From NCBI GenBank assembly GCA_002498285.1, contig DAGU01000041.1, positions 15,796 to 33,401 on the forward strand: a stretch of 17,606 nt of DNA, given 5' to 3'. Made by a program: the position numbers and the translations under genes. Under the pieces are notes generated by a model. The model had not been told where the DNA came from and made no database searches. It worked only from the letters and a program-made list of their open reading frames with translations. This stretch comes from Methanomassiliicoccus sp. UBA386. Lineage in GTDB: Archaea; Thermoplasmatota; Thermoplasmata; Methanomassiliicoccales; Methanomassiliicoccaceae. Shown piece after piece: positions 1 through 8,937 of the stretch (the stretch's first letter is position 1; each line of letters begins with the position of its first letter).

Positions 1-1
1 C

Positions 2-586
2 GGCATCGACAAGGTCAGCATCGTGACCAAGGCCAACGTGATCAAGACCACCGACGGCAAGTTCCTCAGCATCGCCGCCGAGGTGGCCAAGGACTACCCG
101 GAGATCAAGTGGGACGACTGGTTCATCGACATCATGACCGCCAAGCTCATTGACCCCTATCGCCGCAAGGAGTTCAGGGTCATCGCCCTCCCCAACCTGT
201 ACGGGGACATCCTGACCGACGAGGCGGCCCAGATCCAGGGCGGTGTCGGGACGGCAGGCAGCGCCAACATCGGCAAGAAGTACGCCATGTTCGAGGCCAT
301 CCATGGTTCCGCTCCACGCATGGTGGACGAGGGCCGCGCCCAGTATGCCGACCCATCGTCCATGATCAAGGCGACCGCCATGCTGCTGGGGCACATAGGC
401 TTCGTGGACAAGGGCAAGAAGCTGGAGATGGCCCTGGAGGTGTGCACCCAGTACGAGAAGGCCAAGGTCATGACCGGCCGCTCCAACGGCGCCACCGGCG
501 ATGAGTTCGCACAGTATGTCTTGGACACCGTGCGCGACCCCGGCCTGGAGAGGAAATGGCTCGGTTATCAGAACAAGCGCGCCTGA
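2..586 (+). CDS. Isocitrate/isopropylmalate dehydrogenase family protein, 3' part (probably isocitrate dehydrogenase)
   Basis: C-terminal 194 residues of a beta-decarboxylating dehydrogenase; the reading frame is open at the left edge, so the true start lies outside. The family signatures are clear: NLYGDILTDEAAQIQGG (metal-binding aspartates and the Gly-rich turn), SANIG, then EAIHGSAP in the nucleotide-binding region and a C-terminal TGRSNGATGDEF. The family oxidises and decarboxylates a 2-hydroxy acid with NAD(P)+. Residues after HGSAP are RMVDEG rather than the D-I pair usual in NAD-linked isopropylmalate dehydrogenases, which leans to an isocitrate dehydrogenase making 2-oxoglutarate. 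That is inference; homoisocitrate dehydrogenase (AksF) or LeuB are the alternatives, and the N-terminal substrate-loop that would decide is missing. It is not in an operon with the hydratase genes 11 kb away. A T-run follows the stop. Confidence 0.85.
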   Translation, partial: GIDKVSIVTKANVIKTTDGKFLSIAAEVAKDYPEIKWDDWFIDIMTAKLIDPYRRKEFRVIALPNLYGDILTDEAAQIQGGVGTAGSANIGKKYAMFEAIHGSAPRMVDEGRAQYADPSSMIKATAMLLGHIGFVDKGKKLEMALEVCTQYEKAKVMTGRSNGATGDEFAQYVLDTVRDPGLERKWLGYQNKRA

Positions 587-611
587 TGCGGCCGCGCCAA
601 ACCCCTTCTCA

Positions 612-617
612 TTTTTT
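612..617 (+). terminator. T-run after the dehydrogenase gene
   Basis: Six consecutive T residues 26 bases after the stop codon, in an AT-rich pocket of an otherwise GC-rich region. Archaeal RNA polymerase terminates at such tracts without needing a hairpin. It lies just before the TATA-like box of the next gene, so it would separate the two transcripts. Confidence 0.45.
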
Positions 618-633
618 AATCATTCCCGGCCGC

Positions 634-644
634 TTAGATATAAA
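634..644 (+). promoter_or_regulatory. TATA-like box for the sensor kinase gene
   Basis: TTAGATATAAA stands out in the short gap before the kinase. A start of transcription about 25 bases downstream would fall near 665-670, giving a leader of only some 10-18 bases before the GTG at 680 or ATG at 683. No experimental support; inferred from archaeal promoter spacing. Confidence 0.45.
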
Positions 645-679
645 TCGAGCTGCCGCCAATAGTTGGGGGAAGAGCTGAA

Positions 680-3600
680 GTGATGAAGCGCCGTCAGTCC
701 ATGAACGCCTATTGGGGATGGGGCGGCGATGCCGTGAAAGTGCTGTACGTCGACGATGAACCCGCCCTGCTGGACATAGCCAGGGAGTTCCTGGAGATGG
801 ACGGGGACATGACCATCAGCGTCTCCACCTCTGCCTCGAAGGTATTGGAGGATGCTGCCTCCGGACGGTATGATGTCATCCTCTCCGACTACCGGATGCC
901 TGAGATGGACGGCATCGCCTTCCTCAAGCTGCTCCGCGAGAGGGGAGTGGATACGCCGTTCGTCATCTTCACCGGCCAGGGCCGGGAAGAGGTGGCAATA
1001 GAGGCGCTCAACAACGGGGCCGACTTCTATGTTCAGAAGGGCGGGGACCCCATTGTGCAGTTCGAGGAGCTGCGGAATGTGATCTCTCAGCTGGCCCAGC
1101 GCAGCAGGACCGAGAGGGCGCTGCACGAGAGGGAGGAGATCCTCAGCCTCATCACCGATAACATGCAGGACATCGTCACCCGGACCGACAACGAGGGCCG
1201 CATCGATTACATCAGTCCGTCCGTGGCGGTCACGGGCTTCACGCCGGAGGAGGTCGTGGGGCGCAGTCTCTTCGATTTCGTGCATCCCGATGACGTCAAG
1301 CGCCTCGCCGAGCAGGTGGACCGTGCCATAGCCAGCCGGGAGGAGGTGGCGTTCGAATACCGCCAGCTGAACAAGGACGGCTCCTATACCTGGTCGGAGG
1401 CCATGGGCAGGTACCTGTATGATGAGAACGGCAAGATGCTGATGGCGGTGTTCGGCATCCGCAACGTGGAGGACCGCAAGCGGTTCGAGGAGGAGCTGCG
1501 CCTCAGCAACAGCAGGTGCCAGAGCATTGTTCGGCTTGGCAACGTGATCATCCTCGGCATGGACCTGAAGGGGCGGGTGACGTGGCTGAACGAGTTCGCC
1601 CAGCAGTTCTTCGGGTACAGCGATGAGGAGATCGTCGGCAGGCCGGTGGTGGGGACCATCGTTCCCGAAGTGGAGGAGGGGACGGGTCGCGACCTGCGCA
1701 AGATGATCGATGTGGTCATCCAGAGGGCGGGGAGCATCGAGGCCAGCGTCAATCAGAACATGAAAAAGAACGGCGAACGGGCATGGGTGGCCTGGACCAA
1801 CCGCATGGTGGACATCGGCGACGGTAGAACGGAGCTGCTTTCCGTGGGCGTCGATATCACCGAGCAGTACCTCTCCATAGCGATCCTGGGCGAATCCATC
1901 TCCCTCCTCCAGAGCATTCTGGACTCGATACCCAGCGCCGTGCTGGCGGTCTCGCACGACGGCGCCGTGCAGGCCTACAACCATCGGTTCCTGGACATGT
2001 GGGGCCTCCATGACAAGTATCAGAACATGCCGCCCTCCGAGCTGATCGGCGCCATGTTCTCGCAGCTCGAGGACCCGAGGGAGCTCCTCTCCAGGTGGCG
2101 CGGGTCGATGGACGGGGGAGAGGAACGGTTCACGCTGGCCCTGAAGAACGGCATCCGGCTGGGCGTGTTCGCCAGGCCCCATCATCTGAAGGGGCTTCCC
2201 GTGGGCAGGATATGGAGCTTCGTGGACCAGACCGATGCCATGAGGGCGCAGGAAGCGATCGCCGAAAGAGAGTCCAAGTTCCGAGGGGTGTTCAACAGCA
2301 ATGCCATAGGTATTGGCATGATCGACGAGCAGGGGCGCATCGTGGAGGGCAACCGGGCCCTGCTCCGCATGCTCGGCTACACTATGGGCGAAGTGCGGGG
2401 AAGGCGCTTCACCGAGTTCATGCCCCCCGAGGAGGCCGGGAGAGAGGAGGGGCTGTATCGGGAGATGGTCGAGCAGGGGCGGGACACCTACTCCATGGAA
2501 AGGAGGTTGATCGCCAAGGGAGGGACGGAGACACGGGTGCGGATGACCGCCTCCGCCGTGCGCGACGGCTCCGGCCGGCTGTTGTTCGGCGTCGGCTTCT
2601 TCCAGGACATCACCGGCCAAATGGAGATGCTGGAGCGGCTGAGGTGCTCCGAGGAGCGGTACCGGGAGCTGGCGAGGAACCTGCCCAGCAGCATGGTGAT
2701 GCTCTACGACCGCGACCTGAGGTACACCCTGGTGGACGGAGGGGGGCTGGGCGCGCTGGGGCTGTCCAGGTCCAGGATGGAAGGGAAAAGGGTCGACGAG
2801 GTGTTCCGGACCGGTCCGTTCAGCCGGGACGGGGGCATGTACGAGGAGGCCCTGCGGGGGGAGACATCGGTGACCGCGGTCGACTACGAGGGCCGCACGT
2901 ATCGGACGTTCAACATGCCGCTGGTGGCGGATGATGGCACGGTGTACGGCGGGATGCTCATGGGGCATGACATCACCGACCTCAAGCGGACGGAGGACGA
3001 GTTCCGGCGGCTGAACCGTTCGCTGCGCATCCTCACTGTGGGAGACCACGCCGAGGCCCGGGCCGCCGACGAGAAGGAGATGTACGAGCTGGTCTGCCGC
3101 GAACTGGTCTCAGCCAGCGGCCATCAGCTGGCCTGCATCGTTCTGGCCGATGACGGGGAGTGGCCCCGGATCGTCGCCGTGTGCGGCGAGAACGAGGAGA
3201 ATGCCCCGGCCTGCCCGAACCCGACGGACATGTTCTGGGAGGTCCTTCGCACAGGCAGGCCGGCGTGGAGGAACGAAGCTTACCACGGTCCCCCTAGGCC
3301 AGGACGGGCGGACATGAGCGAGGCGGGGAGCACCGCGTCACTGCCCATCAGCCATCATGGTCGGACGGTGGGCGTCCTGACGCTGTTCAGCAAGGAGCAT
3401 GCATTCCCTCCCGAGGAGATCGATCTGCTTATCGAAGTGGCCAACGATGTCTCCCGGGGCGTGACCTCCTTCCGCGACCATGCCGACAGCGTGCGCTCCC
3501 ATCGGACCCTGTCCCATCGGGGAAGACAGATGCAGCGCCTCAACCTGTTGACCCGCGAACTGAGCTCCACGCTGGACGGGCAGGAGGCCATATGGACGCT

Positions 3601-4636
3601 GATGCGAACGACCCGCGAGCTGCTGGAATGCGAGACCAGCATGGTGGGCAGGATCGTCGACAGCCGTCTGGTGTTCCGGGAGATGGACCGCCGGGGGACC
3701 ATAGTGCCGGTCAATGTAAGCTTGGGCCCCGGGGAGGGCGCCCTCGGCCGGGCGATGGCCGAGCTCAAGCCTTACGCCGCGGACAAGGGCCAGGGAGGGG
3801 AGCATCGGAACCTGGCAGTGGTGCCGCTCATCGGCAAGGACGGCAGCCTGGCCGGCGCCCTGTGGGCGCAGGACAAGAGCGCGGGAGACTTTCAACCATG
3901 GGACCTGCGCCTCATGGAGTCCCTGGCCGACTCGGCCATGGCGGCCTTGGACAATGCCGAGACGGTCCGGCGGCTGAAGACCAGGGAGGACAAGCTGGAA
4001 CAGGTCAACCGGAAGCTGGACCTCATCGGACGGATCACCAGGCACGACCTGCTCAATCAGGTGTCCACACTGAGCGGGTACCTGGAGCTTGCCAAGGCGC
4101 AGGGCAGGACGTCGGATTATCTGGAAAAGGCCCTGGCATCGGCCGGGAACATGGCCAGGCATCTCATGTTCGCCCGCGACTACGCCGAGGTGGGCAGGTC
4201 GTTGCCCGAGTGGATCTCGCTGGGCGAGGCGGTTCGCAGGGGGGCAGCGACGGTCAACCTGGACGATGTGAGGCTGGAGACGAGGGGCATGGATGTGGAG
4301 CTGTTCGCCGACCGCATGGTAGAGAAGGTGTTCCATAACCTGTTGGACAACTCGGTGCGACATGGGAACATTACGGCCATCAGGATCGTCTCGCAGGAGG
4401 AGCCCAGGGGGCTCAGGATCATCTACACCGACAATGGCGTGGGCATACCATCCGATAGTAAGGAGAAGGTGTTCGAACTGGAGTGCGGCCATCATGGCCT
4501 GTATCTCGCAAGGGAGATACTGGCGCTCACCGGCATCCAGATGGTGGAGAGGGGAGAGGAGGGCGAGGGGGTACGATTCGAGATCGTCGTCCCACGCGGC
4601 AGCTATAGGCGCAACGGAAGGGTGGCTCAGGTTTAA
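680..4636 (+). CDS. Soluble hybrid sensor kinase: receiver, five PAS, two GAF, histidine kinase
   Basis: Domain order (numbering from the GTG at 680): receiver about 19-135 with acidic pair D25/D26, phosphoacceptor D70 in LSDYRMPEMDG, T98 and K120; PAS domains about 153-268, 276-397, 404-528, 532-650 and 658-775; GAF domains about 800-930 and 955-1095; then a histidine-kinase core. The H-box is ITRHDLLNQ with H1122, the N-box has N1220/N1224 (FHNLLDN), and the G1 box is D1251-N-G-V-G. No transmembrane segment is seen, so it should sense cytosolic ligands or redox/light cofactors through PAS or GAF. The ATP-lid/G2 region is short, reading ECGHHGLYLA, without the usual GxGLGL. No DNA-binding output domain is present, as is usual for archaeal receivers; the target is unknown. 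ATG at 683 and 701 and GTG at 734 are alternative starts; 734 would begin right at the receiver. The next gene starts 10 bases after the stop. Confidence 0.93.
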   Translation: MMKRRQSMNAYWGWGGDAVKVLYVDDEPALLDIAREFLEMDGDMTISVSTSASKVLEDAASGRYDVILSDYRMPEMDGIAFLKLLRERGVDTPFVIFTGQGREEVAIEALNNGADFYVQKGGDPIVQFEELRNVISQLAQRSRTERALHEREEILSLITDNMQDIVTRTDNEGRIDYISPSVAVTGFTPEEVVGRSLFDFVHPDDVKRLAEQVDRAIASREEVAFEYRQLNKDGSYTWSEAMGRYLYDENGKMLMAVFGIRNVEDRKRFEEELRLSNSRCQSIVRLGNVIILGMDLKGRVTWLNEFAQQFFGYSDEEIVGRPVVGTIVPEVEEGTGRDLRKMIDVVIQRAGSIEASVNQNMKKNGERAWVAWTNRMVDIGDGRTELLSVGVDITEQYLSIAILGESISLLQSILDSIPSAVLAVSHDGAVQAYNHRFLDMWGLHDKYQNMPPSELIGAMFSQLEDPRELLSRWRGSMDGGEERFTLALKNGIRLGVFARPHHLKGLPVGRIWSFVDQTDAMRAQEAIAERESKFRGVFNSNAIGIGMIDEQGRIVEGNRALLRMLGYTMGEVRGRRFTEFMPPEEAGREEGLYREMVEQGRDTYSMERRLIAKGGTETRVRMTASAVRDGSGRLLFGVGFFQDITGQMEMLERLRCSEERYRELARNLPSSMVMLYDRDLRYTLVDGGGLGALGLSRSRMEGKRVDEVFRTGPFSRDGGMYEEALRGETSVTAVDYEGRTYRTFNMPLVADDGTVYGGMLMGHDITDLKRTEDEFRRLNRSLRILTVGDHAEARAADEKEMYELVCRELVSASGHQLACIVLADDGEWPRIVAVCGENEENAPACPNPTDMFWEVLRTGRPAWRNEAYHGPPRPGRADMSEAGSTASLPISHHGRTVGVLTLFSKEHAFPPEEIDLLIEVANDVSRGVTSFRDHADSVRSHRTLSHRGRQMQRLNLLTRELSSTLDGQEAIWTLMRTTRELLECETSMVGRIVDSRLVFREMDRRGTIVPVNVSLGPGEGALGRAMAELKPYAADKGQGGEHRNLAVVPLIGKDGSLAGALWAQDKSAGDFQPWDLRLMESLADSAMAALDNAETVRRLKTREDKLEQVNRKLDLIGRITRHDLLNQVSTLSGYLELAKAQGRTSDYLEKALASAGNMARHLMFARDYAEVGRSLPEWISLGEAVRRGAATVNLDDVRLETRGMDVELFADRMVEKVFHNLLDNSVRHGNITAIRIVSQEEPRGLRIIYTDNGVGIPSDSKEKVFELECGHHGLYLAREILALTGIQMVERGEEGEGVRFEIVVPRGSYRRNGRVAQV

Positions 4637-4646
4637 TAGGGTCGCA

Positions 4647-5621
4647 ATGATACGGTCATCTGGACATATGTCCTCGAGGAGCAGAAGGGGCCGGCGGGGC
4701 GTTCCCGTTCACTTCGCGGCCGTGATAATGACGGTCGCCATACTGAGCCTAGCGTCGGCCATGGCTCTGCAGGTCCGGTCCCTGGAGGTGTCGGATAGCT
4801 ATTCCGTCCCCTTGGAGCAAGGCATAGGGGCGATCGACCTTAACGTGGTCGCCAGCCTGGGAGAGGTGGAGGTCAACTTCGCCGAACTGCATGGCGAGGC
4901 AGCGGTCATCACTACCCGCCTGTCCGGTTCGGTCAGCATGCTTGGTGGCGAGGCGCCGCTGAACATGAACGTGACGTACGAGAGCGACGCCCGGACGGGC
5001 GTCGTCAACGTCACGGCGTTCATGGACGTTTACGCTCCCTGGCCCTACCACTCGCTGGACGAGGTGCGCTGCGAGGTCCTGATCGACCGCGGTCTGGCGG
5101 CCGACATTAACATCACGGTGGTGACCGGGGGCGCGGCCGTCAGGACGGTCGAGGGAGCGAACATCAGGGGGCTGAGCATCGACGCCACCTCGCTGGGCTC
5201 GGTGATCGCGCTTAACAACGGGACGGTGCTGAGCGGCGACGTCCGCGTGCGCACCGCCACCGGGGGCAGCGTGCTCTACTGGAACAACGTCATCGTCGAC
5301 GGGGACCGTCGGGTGACGATGGAGGAATCGTCGGGAGAACTGTGCGCCATGATCGGCCAGGCCGGCAACATGGGCGGCACCGTGACATTGCTGGGAAAGA
5401 GCATCGGGGGGCCCATGACCCTGCGGATGGAGCTGAACGGGGATGTTAGCGCCTCGGTGGACGCGGCCTCCCGTAGGGATGCGAGAATGAACTGCTCGGA
5501 CGGCTTCCGGTGCCATGGCGGCGTCATGAGCTCGAACGAACACCCGGCGGCGTCCTCGTTCGACGTCCGTCTCGAGAGCGCCGTGGGCGGCATCGAGGCC
5601 TGGGGTCGCTGGTCGCCCTAG
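4647..5621 (+). CDS. Membrane-anchored or secreted beta-rich protein of unknown function
   Basis: 324 residues from the ATG at 4647; an ATG at 4668 would trim seven residues. The open frame extends upstream into the kinase gene, but that part overlaps real coding sequence in another frame. The N-terminus is Arg/Ser-rich (residues 3-17) followed by one hydrophobic stretch at about 21-41 (VHFAAVIMTVAILSLASAMA), a signal peptide or N-terminal anchor with the rest outside the cell. The remainder is Gly/Val/Thr/Asn-rich, with many alternating-hydrophobic stretches separated by G-S/G-D turns, suggesting a beta-solenoid or DUF4097-like sheet protein; several NxT/NxS sites would allow N-glycosylation. 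I do not recognise a specific family. It is 10 bases after the kinase stop and probably co-transcribed with it. It ends 4 bases from the convergent phoU stop. Confidence 0.7.
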   Translation: MIRSSGHMSSRSRRGRRGVPVHFAAVIMTVAILSLASAMALQVRSLEVSDSYSVPLEQGIGAIDLNVVASLGEVEVNFAELHGEAAVITTRLSGSVSMLGGEAPLNMNVTYESDARTGVVNVTAFMDVYAPWPYHSLDEVRCEVLIDRGLAADINITVVTGGAAVRTVEGANIRGLSIDATSLGSVIALNNGTVLSGDVRVRTATGGSVLYWNNVIVDGDRRVTMEESSGELCAMIGQAGNMGGTVTLLGKSIGGPMTLRMELNGDVSASVDAASRRDARMNCSDGFRCHGGVMSSNEHPAASSFDVRLESAVGGIEAWGRWSP

Positions 5622-5625
5622 GACG

Positions 5626-6372
5626 TCACTTCTCGTCCAGTCTTGTGACGTAATATCCGTCGGTGGACGGCTCCTGCGCAGGCCCCTCGGTGAAGTCCAG
5701 TCGCGGCGCCCTCTTCCGGGCGTAGTGGTCCACGCGGGTGCCGGACACCATGAACACCACCCTCTCGCCGATGTTGCAGGCGTGATCGGCGATCCGCTCC
5801 AGATATCTTGCCGCCAGCATGGCGTACGCGCCGTCCGATATTTTCTGGGGCTGCTCGATCATAAAGCAGAGGGAGACGCGGAACGTGGATTCCCACAGCG
5901 CGTCGACCTCGTCGTCCCGACCGAACAATGCCAGCGCCGCCGCCTGGTCCAGATTCACGAACGATGCGACGGCGTCCTTCACCATGGACAGGACCTGCTC
6001 GGCCATCAACGGAAGCGGGAAAAGGCGGCTCGCCGAAGGATCGAGGCCCCCTCCCAGCTCGGCGATGTTCCTCCCGTACCGTCCGATGCGGCTCAGGTCA
6101 GTGACGACCTTGAGGCACGAGGAGACCGCCCTGAGGTCTGACGCGACCGGCTGATGGAGGGCGATGACCTCGAAGCAGTGCCGCTCGGTCTCCTGCTCCT
6201 GGCGGTAGACCTCGCGGTCCAGGGCCGCCATCTCCTTCCTGATCGCCGCGTCCCCCTGCAGGAACGCCTGCATGCCCTTGGCCACCATTTCCTGGGCCAG
6301 GGAGCCCATCGCTGCAACCTCGCGGTTCAGCCCTCTCAGCTCCTCCTTGTACGTTGTTCTCGGCGCCATCAT
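5626..6372 (-). CDS. phoU: Phosphate transport system regulatory protein PhoU
   Basis: 248 residues, the normal size for a two-repeat PhoU. Both helical-bundle repeats carry the metal-binding motif: LSRIGRYGRNIAEL in the first and LERIADHACNIGERV in the second. PhoU binds metal clusters and, in bacteria, contacts PstB and a PhoR kinase to shut down uptake and signalling when phosphate is ample; here no PhoR is encoded in the window. The start is an ATGA overlap with the pstB stop, with GGGAGGA a few bases upstream; a second ATG immediately follows (6369). An upstream extension of the frame runs inside pstB and is not real. It is the last gene of the pst operon and meets the gene at 4647-5621 tail to tail. 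Confidence 0.95.
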   Translation of the reverse strand: MMAPRTTYKEELRGLNREVAAMGSLAQEMVAKGMQAFLQGDAAIRKEMAALDREVYRQEQETERHCFEVIALHQPVASDLRAVSSCLKVVTDLSRIGRYGRNIAELGGGLDPSASRLFPLPLMAEQVLSMVKDAVASFVNLDQAAALALFGRDDEVDALWESTFRVSLCFMIEQPQKISDGAYAMLAARYLERIADHACNIGERVVFMVSGTRVDHYARKRAPRLDFTEGPAQEPSTDGYYVTRLDEK

Positions 6373-7121
6373 CCCATCCTCCCTGTGATGTAGTTCTCGG
6401 TCAGCTCGTTCTCCGGCCGCTCGAAAAGTTGGGCGGTGTCGCCGAACTCGATCAGCTCTCCCAGGTAGAAGAAGGCGGTCTGGTCCGCCACCCTCGCGGC
6501 CTGCTGCATGTTGTGCGTCACGATGACCACTGTGTATTCGTCCTTTAGCTCGACCAGCAGGTCCTCGATCTTGGCAGTGGCGATGGGGTCCAGGGCGGAG
6601 CACGGCTCATCGAAGAGAACGATCTCAGGACATATGGCCAGCGCGCGGGCGATACACAGTCTCTGCTGCTGCCCTCCCGACAGGTCGTACGCCGAGCGGT
6701 CCAGACGGTCCTTGACCTCATCCCACAGGGCGGCGCGACGGAGTGAGCGCTCCACGATCTCGTTCAGCTTCTTCCTGTCCTTGGTCCCATGGATGCGGGG
6801 CGCGTAGGCGATGTTCTCATAGATCGACTTGGGGAACGGATTAGGCCGCTGGAACACCATGCCGATGCGCTTGCGCACCTGCGTCACGTCCACTTCGGGG
6901 CCGTAGAGGTCCTTGCCGTCCACCATGATCCGCCCTTCCACCCGGCAGCTTGGAATGATGTCGTTCATGCGGTTGATCGACCGTATGAACGTGCTCTTGC
7001 CACATCCCGAGGGGCCGATGATCGCCGTGATGCCCTTCTCCGGGATGGTCATGTTCACTTCCCTCAATGCCTGCTTGCCATCGAACCAGACATTGAGATG
7101 CTTGACTTCTATTGATGACAT
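6369..7121 (-). CDS. pstB: Phosphate ABC transporter ATP-binding protein PstB
   Basis: 250 residues, full length for PstB. Walker A GPSGCGKST at 36-44, Q-loop Q91 in VFQRPNPFPKS, signature LSGGQQQR at 147-154, Walker B IVLFDEP at 167-173, and H-loop H203 in THNMQQA. The FQRPNPFPKSIYENIAY segment and the IDD/RVEG region are diagnostic for PstB among ABC ATPases. It hydrolyses ATP on the cytoplasmic face of the PstA-PstC channel. It starts 3 bases after the pstA stop, its ribosome site (AGGTGGTGA) lying across the end of pstA, and its stop overlaps the phoU start. Confidence 0.97.
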   Translation of the reverse strand: MSSIEVKHLNVWFDGKQALREVNMTIPEKGITAIIGPSGCGKSTFIRSINRMNDIIPSCRVEGRIMVDGKDLYGPEVDVTQVRKRIGMVFQRPNPFPKSIYENIAYAPRIHGTKDRKKLNEIVERSLRRAALWDEVKDRLDRSAYDLSGGQQQRLCIARALAICPEIVLFDEPCSALDPIATAKIEDLLVELKDEYTVVIVTHNMQQAARVADQTAFFYLGELIEFGDTAQLFERPENELTENYITGRMG

Positions 7122-7124
7122 TTG

Positions 7125-7985
7125 TCACCACCTGTATTTTTCTCTAAATCTCTTTCGAACTATGATCGCGACCAGGTTCATTCCGATGACCAGCATCAAC
7201 AGTGCGATCGCGGCGCCGTACACCACGGGGCTGCCGTTCATGCCAGCCATGGTCTGGGTCGCCACTGCGTATATGTGGTAGGGCAGCGCCATGAACTGCG
7301 AGAAGATCGAATCCGGCATGCTGGACATGTAGAACGCCGCGCCCGTCAATAGGATGGGCGCCGTCTCTCCCGCCGCGCGGGAGAGCGCCAGTATGATCCC
7401 TGTCAGGATGCCCGGCAGCGCATAGGGCAGCACATGATGCCAGATCGTCTGCCATTTAGTGGCCCCGAGGGCCATCGACGCCTCCCGGAGAGACGACGGA
7501 ATGGCCTGGATGGCCTCGCGGGCGGCGGATATCACTATCGGCAGCGATAGAATGGCCAGCGTGAGGCCGGACGCGATCAGGCTTCTTCCCAGTCCGGCAA
7601 AGGTCACGAACAGCGCCAGGCCCAGCAGGCCGTACACTATCGACGGAACGCCGGCCAGGTTCGACACCACGATGTGCCAGAACCGAGCACCCCATCCTTT
7701 GCCCTGATACTCTGACAGGTACACGGCGCTGAGGACCCCGATCGGAATGGCGAAGGCGAACACGATGCCCATCAGGCATATGGTGCCGACCAGCGGGGTG
7801 ACGATGCCGCCCAGGGTGTTGGCCCCCCTTGGAGGCTCGGTCAGGAAGTCCAGGCTGAGCACGGGGAGGCTGCCCATCAGCATGTATGCCATGATGACGA
7901 CCAACGTGAGCACGACCAGCGCGCCGCAGGCCCGGAAGATGTTGAAATACAGCTTCTCTTTGGCATTTCTGCTTATGGCATTCAT
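7125..7985 (-). CDS. pstA: Phosphate ABC transporter permease PstA
   Basis: 286 residues with six predicted membrane helices: an N-terminal helix at about 20-40, then a core with LVGTICLMGIVFAFAIPIGV and others. The cytoplasmic EAA loop that docks on PstB reads SLREASMALGATKWQT. The C-terminal part carries the SRAAGETAPILLTGAAF segment typical of PstA. With PstC it forms the inner-membrane phosphate channel. Its ATG overlaps the pstC stop (ATGA), a sign of translational coupling and equal subunit dosage. Confidence 0.96.
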   Translation of the reverse strand: MNAISRNAKEKLYFNIFRACGALVVLTLVVIMAYMLMGSLPVLSLDFLTEPPRGANTLGGIVTPLVGTICLMGIVFAFAIPIGVLSAVYLSEYQGKGWGARFWHIVVSNLAGVPSIVYGLLGLALFVTFAGLGRSLIASGLTLAILSLPIVISAAREAIQAIPSSLREASMALGATKWQTIWHHVLPYALPGILTGIILALSRAAGETAPILLTGAAFYMSSMPDSIFSQFMALPYHIYAVATQTMAGMNGSPVVYGAAIALLMLVIGMNLVAIIVRKRFREKYRW

Positions 7986-8911
7986 CTGTATGCCTCCGAG
8001 TACCTGAGCATGATGCGGTTTGCGACGGTGTTCATGACCAGGGTGATCATGAACAGCATGACGCCGACCGCGAACAGCGCGCTATAGTGCAGGCCGCCCA
8101 CTGCTGCCTCGCCCATCTCTATGGCGATGGTGGCGGTCATGGTCTGAACGCCGGAGAAGGGATCCAGGGTCGGCAGGGGAGTCTGGTTGAACGCCATCAG
8201 CACGGCCATGGTCTCTCCGACAGCTCTCATTATGGACAGAATTATGGCCGCCAGGATGCCCGACATGGCCGCCGGCAGCACGACCGAACGCATCGTCTCC
8301 CATCTGGTGGCCCCGAGCGCGTAGGAAGCTTCCCTCAGCTCCAGGGGCACCGCGGAGATCGCGTCCTCGGCCAGCGAGACCATTATTGGGACCATCATCA
8401 CCGCCAGGATCAAGCCGCCATTGAGGGCCACATAGCCATGCTGCAGGCCGAAGAGCTGCGCCACCCACCCCTGCAGGATGAGCATGGCGAAGAGGCCGTA
8501 GACCACCGAGGGTATGCCGGCCAACAGCTCGATCGCCGGCTTCAGGAATGCCCTTATCCGAGGGTGGGCGATCTCCGCCAGGTATATCGTGCATCCAAGC
8601 CCGATGGGGATGGCGATTATCGACGCCAGGAAGCTGACCAGGAACGTTCCTGCCATCAACGGCAGCATCCCGAAGGCGGGATTGTGGAACGACGTGGGCC
8701 TCCAAGTATCGCCGAACAGCATCTCCACGGGCCCTATGACATTGAACGCCTGCAGGGAACCAAGGATGAGGAAGGCGGCCACGGCGACCAGCACCGAGGC
8801 CGAGATGAGAGTGATGGTGAATAGGACCGTATGAGAGGCTCCGTCGAAAAAGCGGCCTTTACTCTGGCCTTGCGTTCGATTTAACCACCCGATCTTATCG
8901 ATATATTTCAT
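7982..8911 (-). CDS. pstC: Phosphate ABC transporter permease PstC
   Basis: 309 residues, six membrane helices. First helix at about 28-50; the long extracytoplasmic loop with FGDTWRPTS follows, as in PstC. The ABC-docking EAA loop is ELREASYALGATRWETM, and RAVGETMAVLMA is the PstC counterpart of the PstA motif. GIPSVVYGLFA is also typical of the family. The start at 8911 is supported by a strong GGAGGT six bases upstream. It is separated from pstS by 67 bases holding a small GC hairpin, the only real gap inside the operon. Confidence 0.96.
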   Translation of the reverse strand: MKYIDKIGWLNRTQGQSKGRFFDGASHTVLFTITLISASVLVAVAAFLILGSLQAFNVIGPVEMLFGDTWRPTSFHNPAFGMLPLMAGTFLVSFLASIIAIPIGLGCTIYLAEIAHPRIRAFLKPAIELLAGIPSVVYGLFAMLILQGWVAQLFGLQHGYVALNGGLILAVMMVPIMVSLAEDAISAVPLELREASYALGATRWETMRSVVLPAAMSGILAAIILSIMRAVGETMAVLMAFNQTPLPTLDPFSGVQTMTATIAIEMGEAAVGGLHYSALFAVGVMLFMITLVMNTVANRIMLRYSEAYR

Positions 8912-8937
8912 GATCGAACCTCCAGAAAGGATTGGAG

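Noticed and set aside
620..3049. Long open frame (809 codons) on the minus strand opposite the kinase
   Set aside because: It is the antisense shadow of a GC-rich real gene; its translation is His/Pro/Leu-rich with no family signature, while the plus strand shows continuous receiver, PAS and GAF domains.
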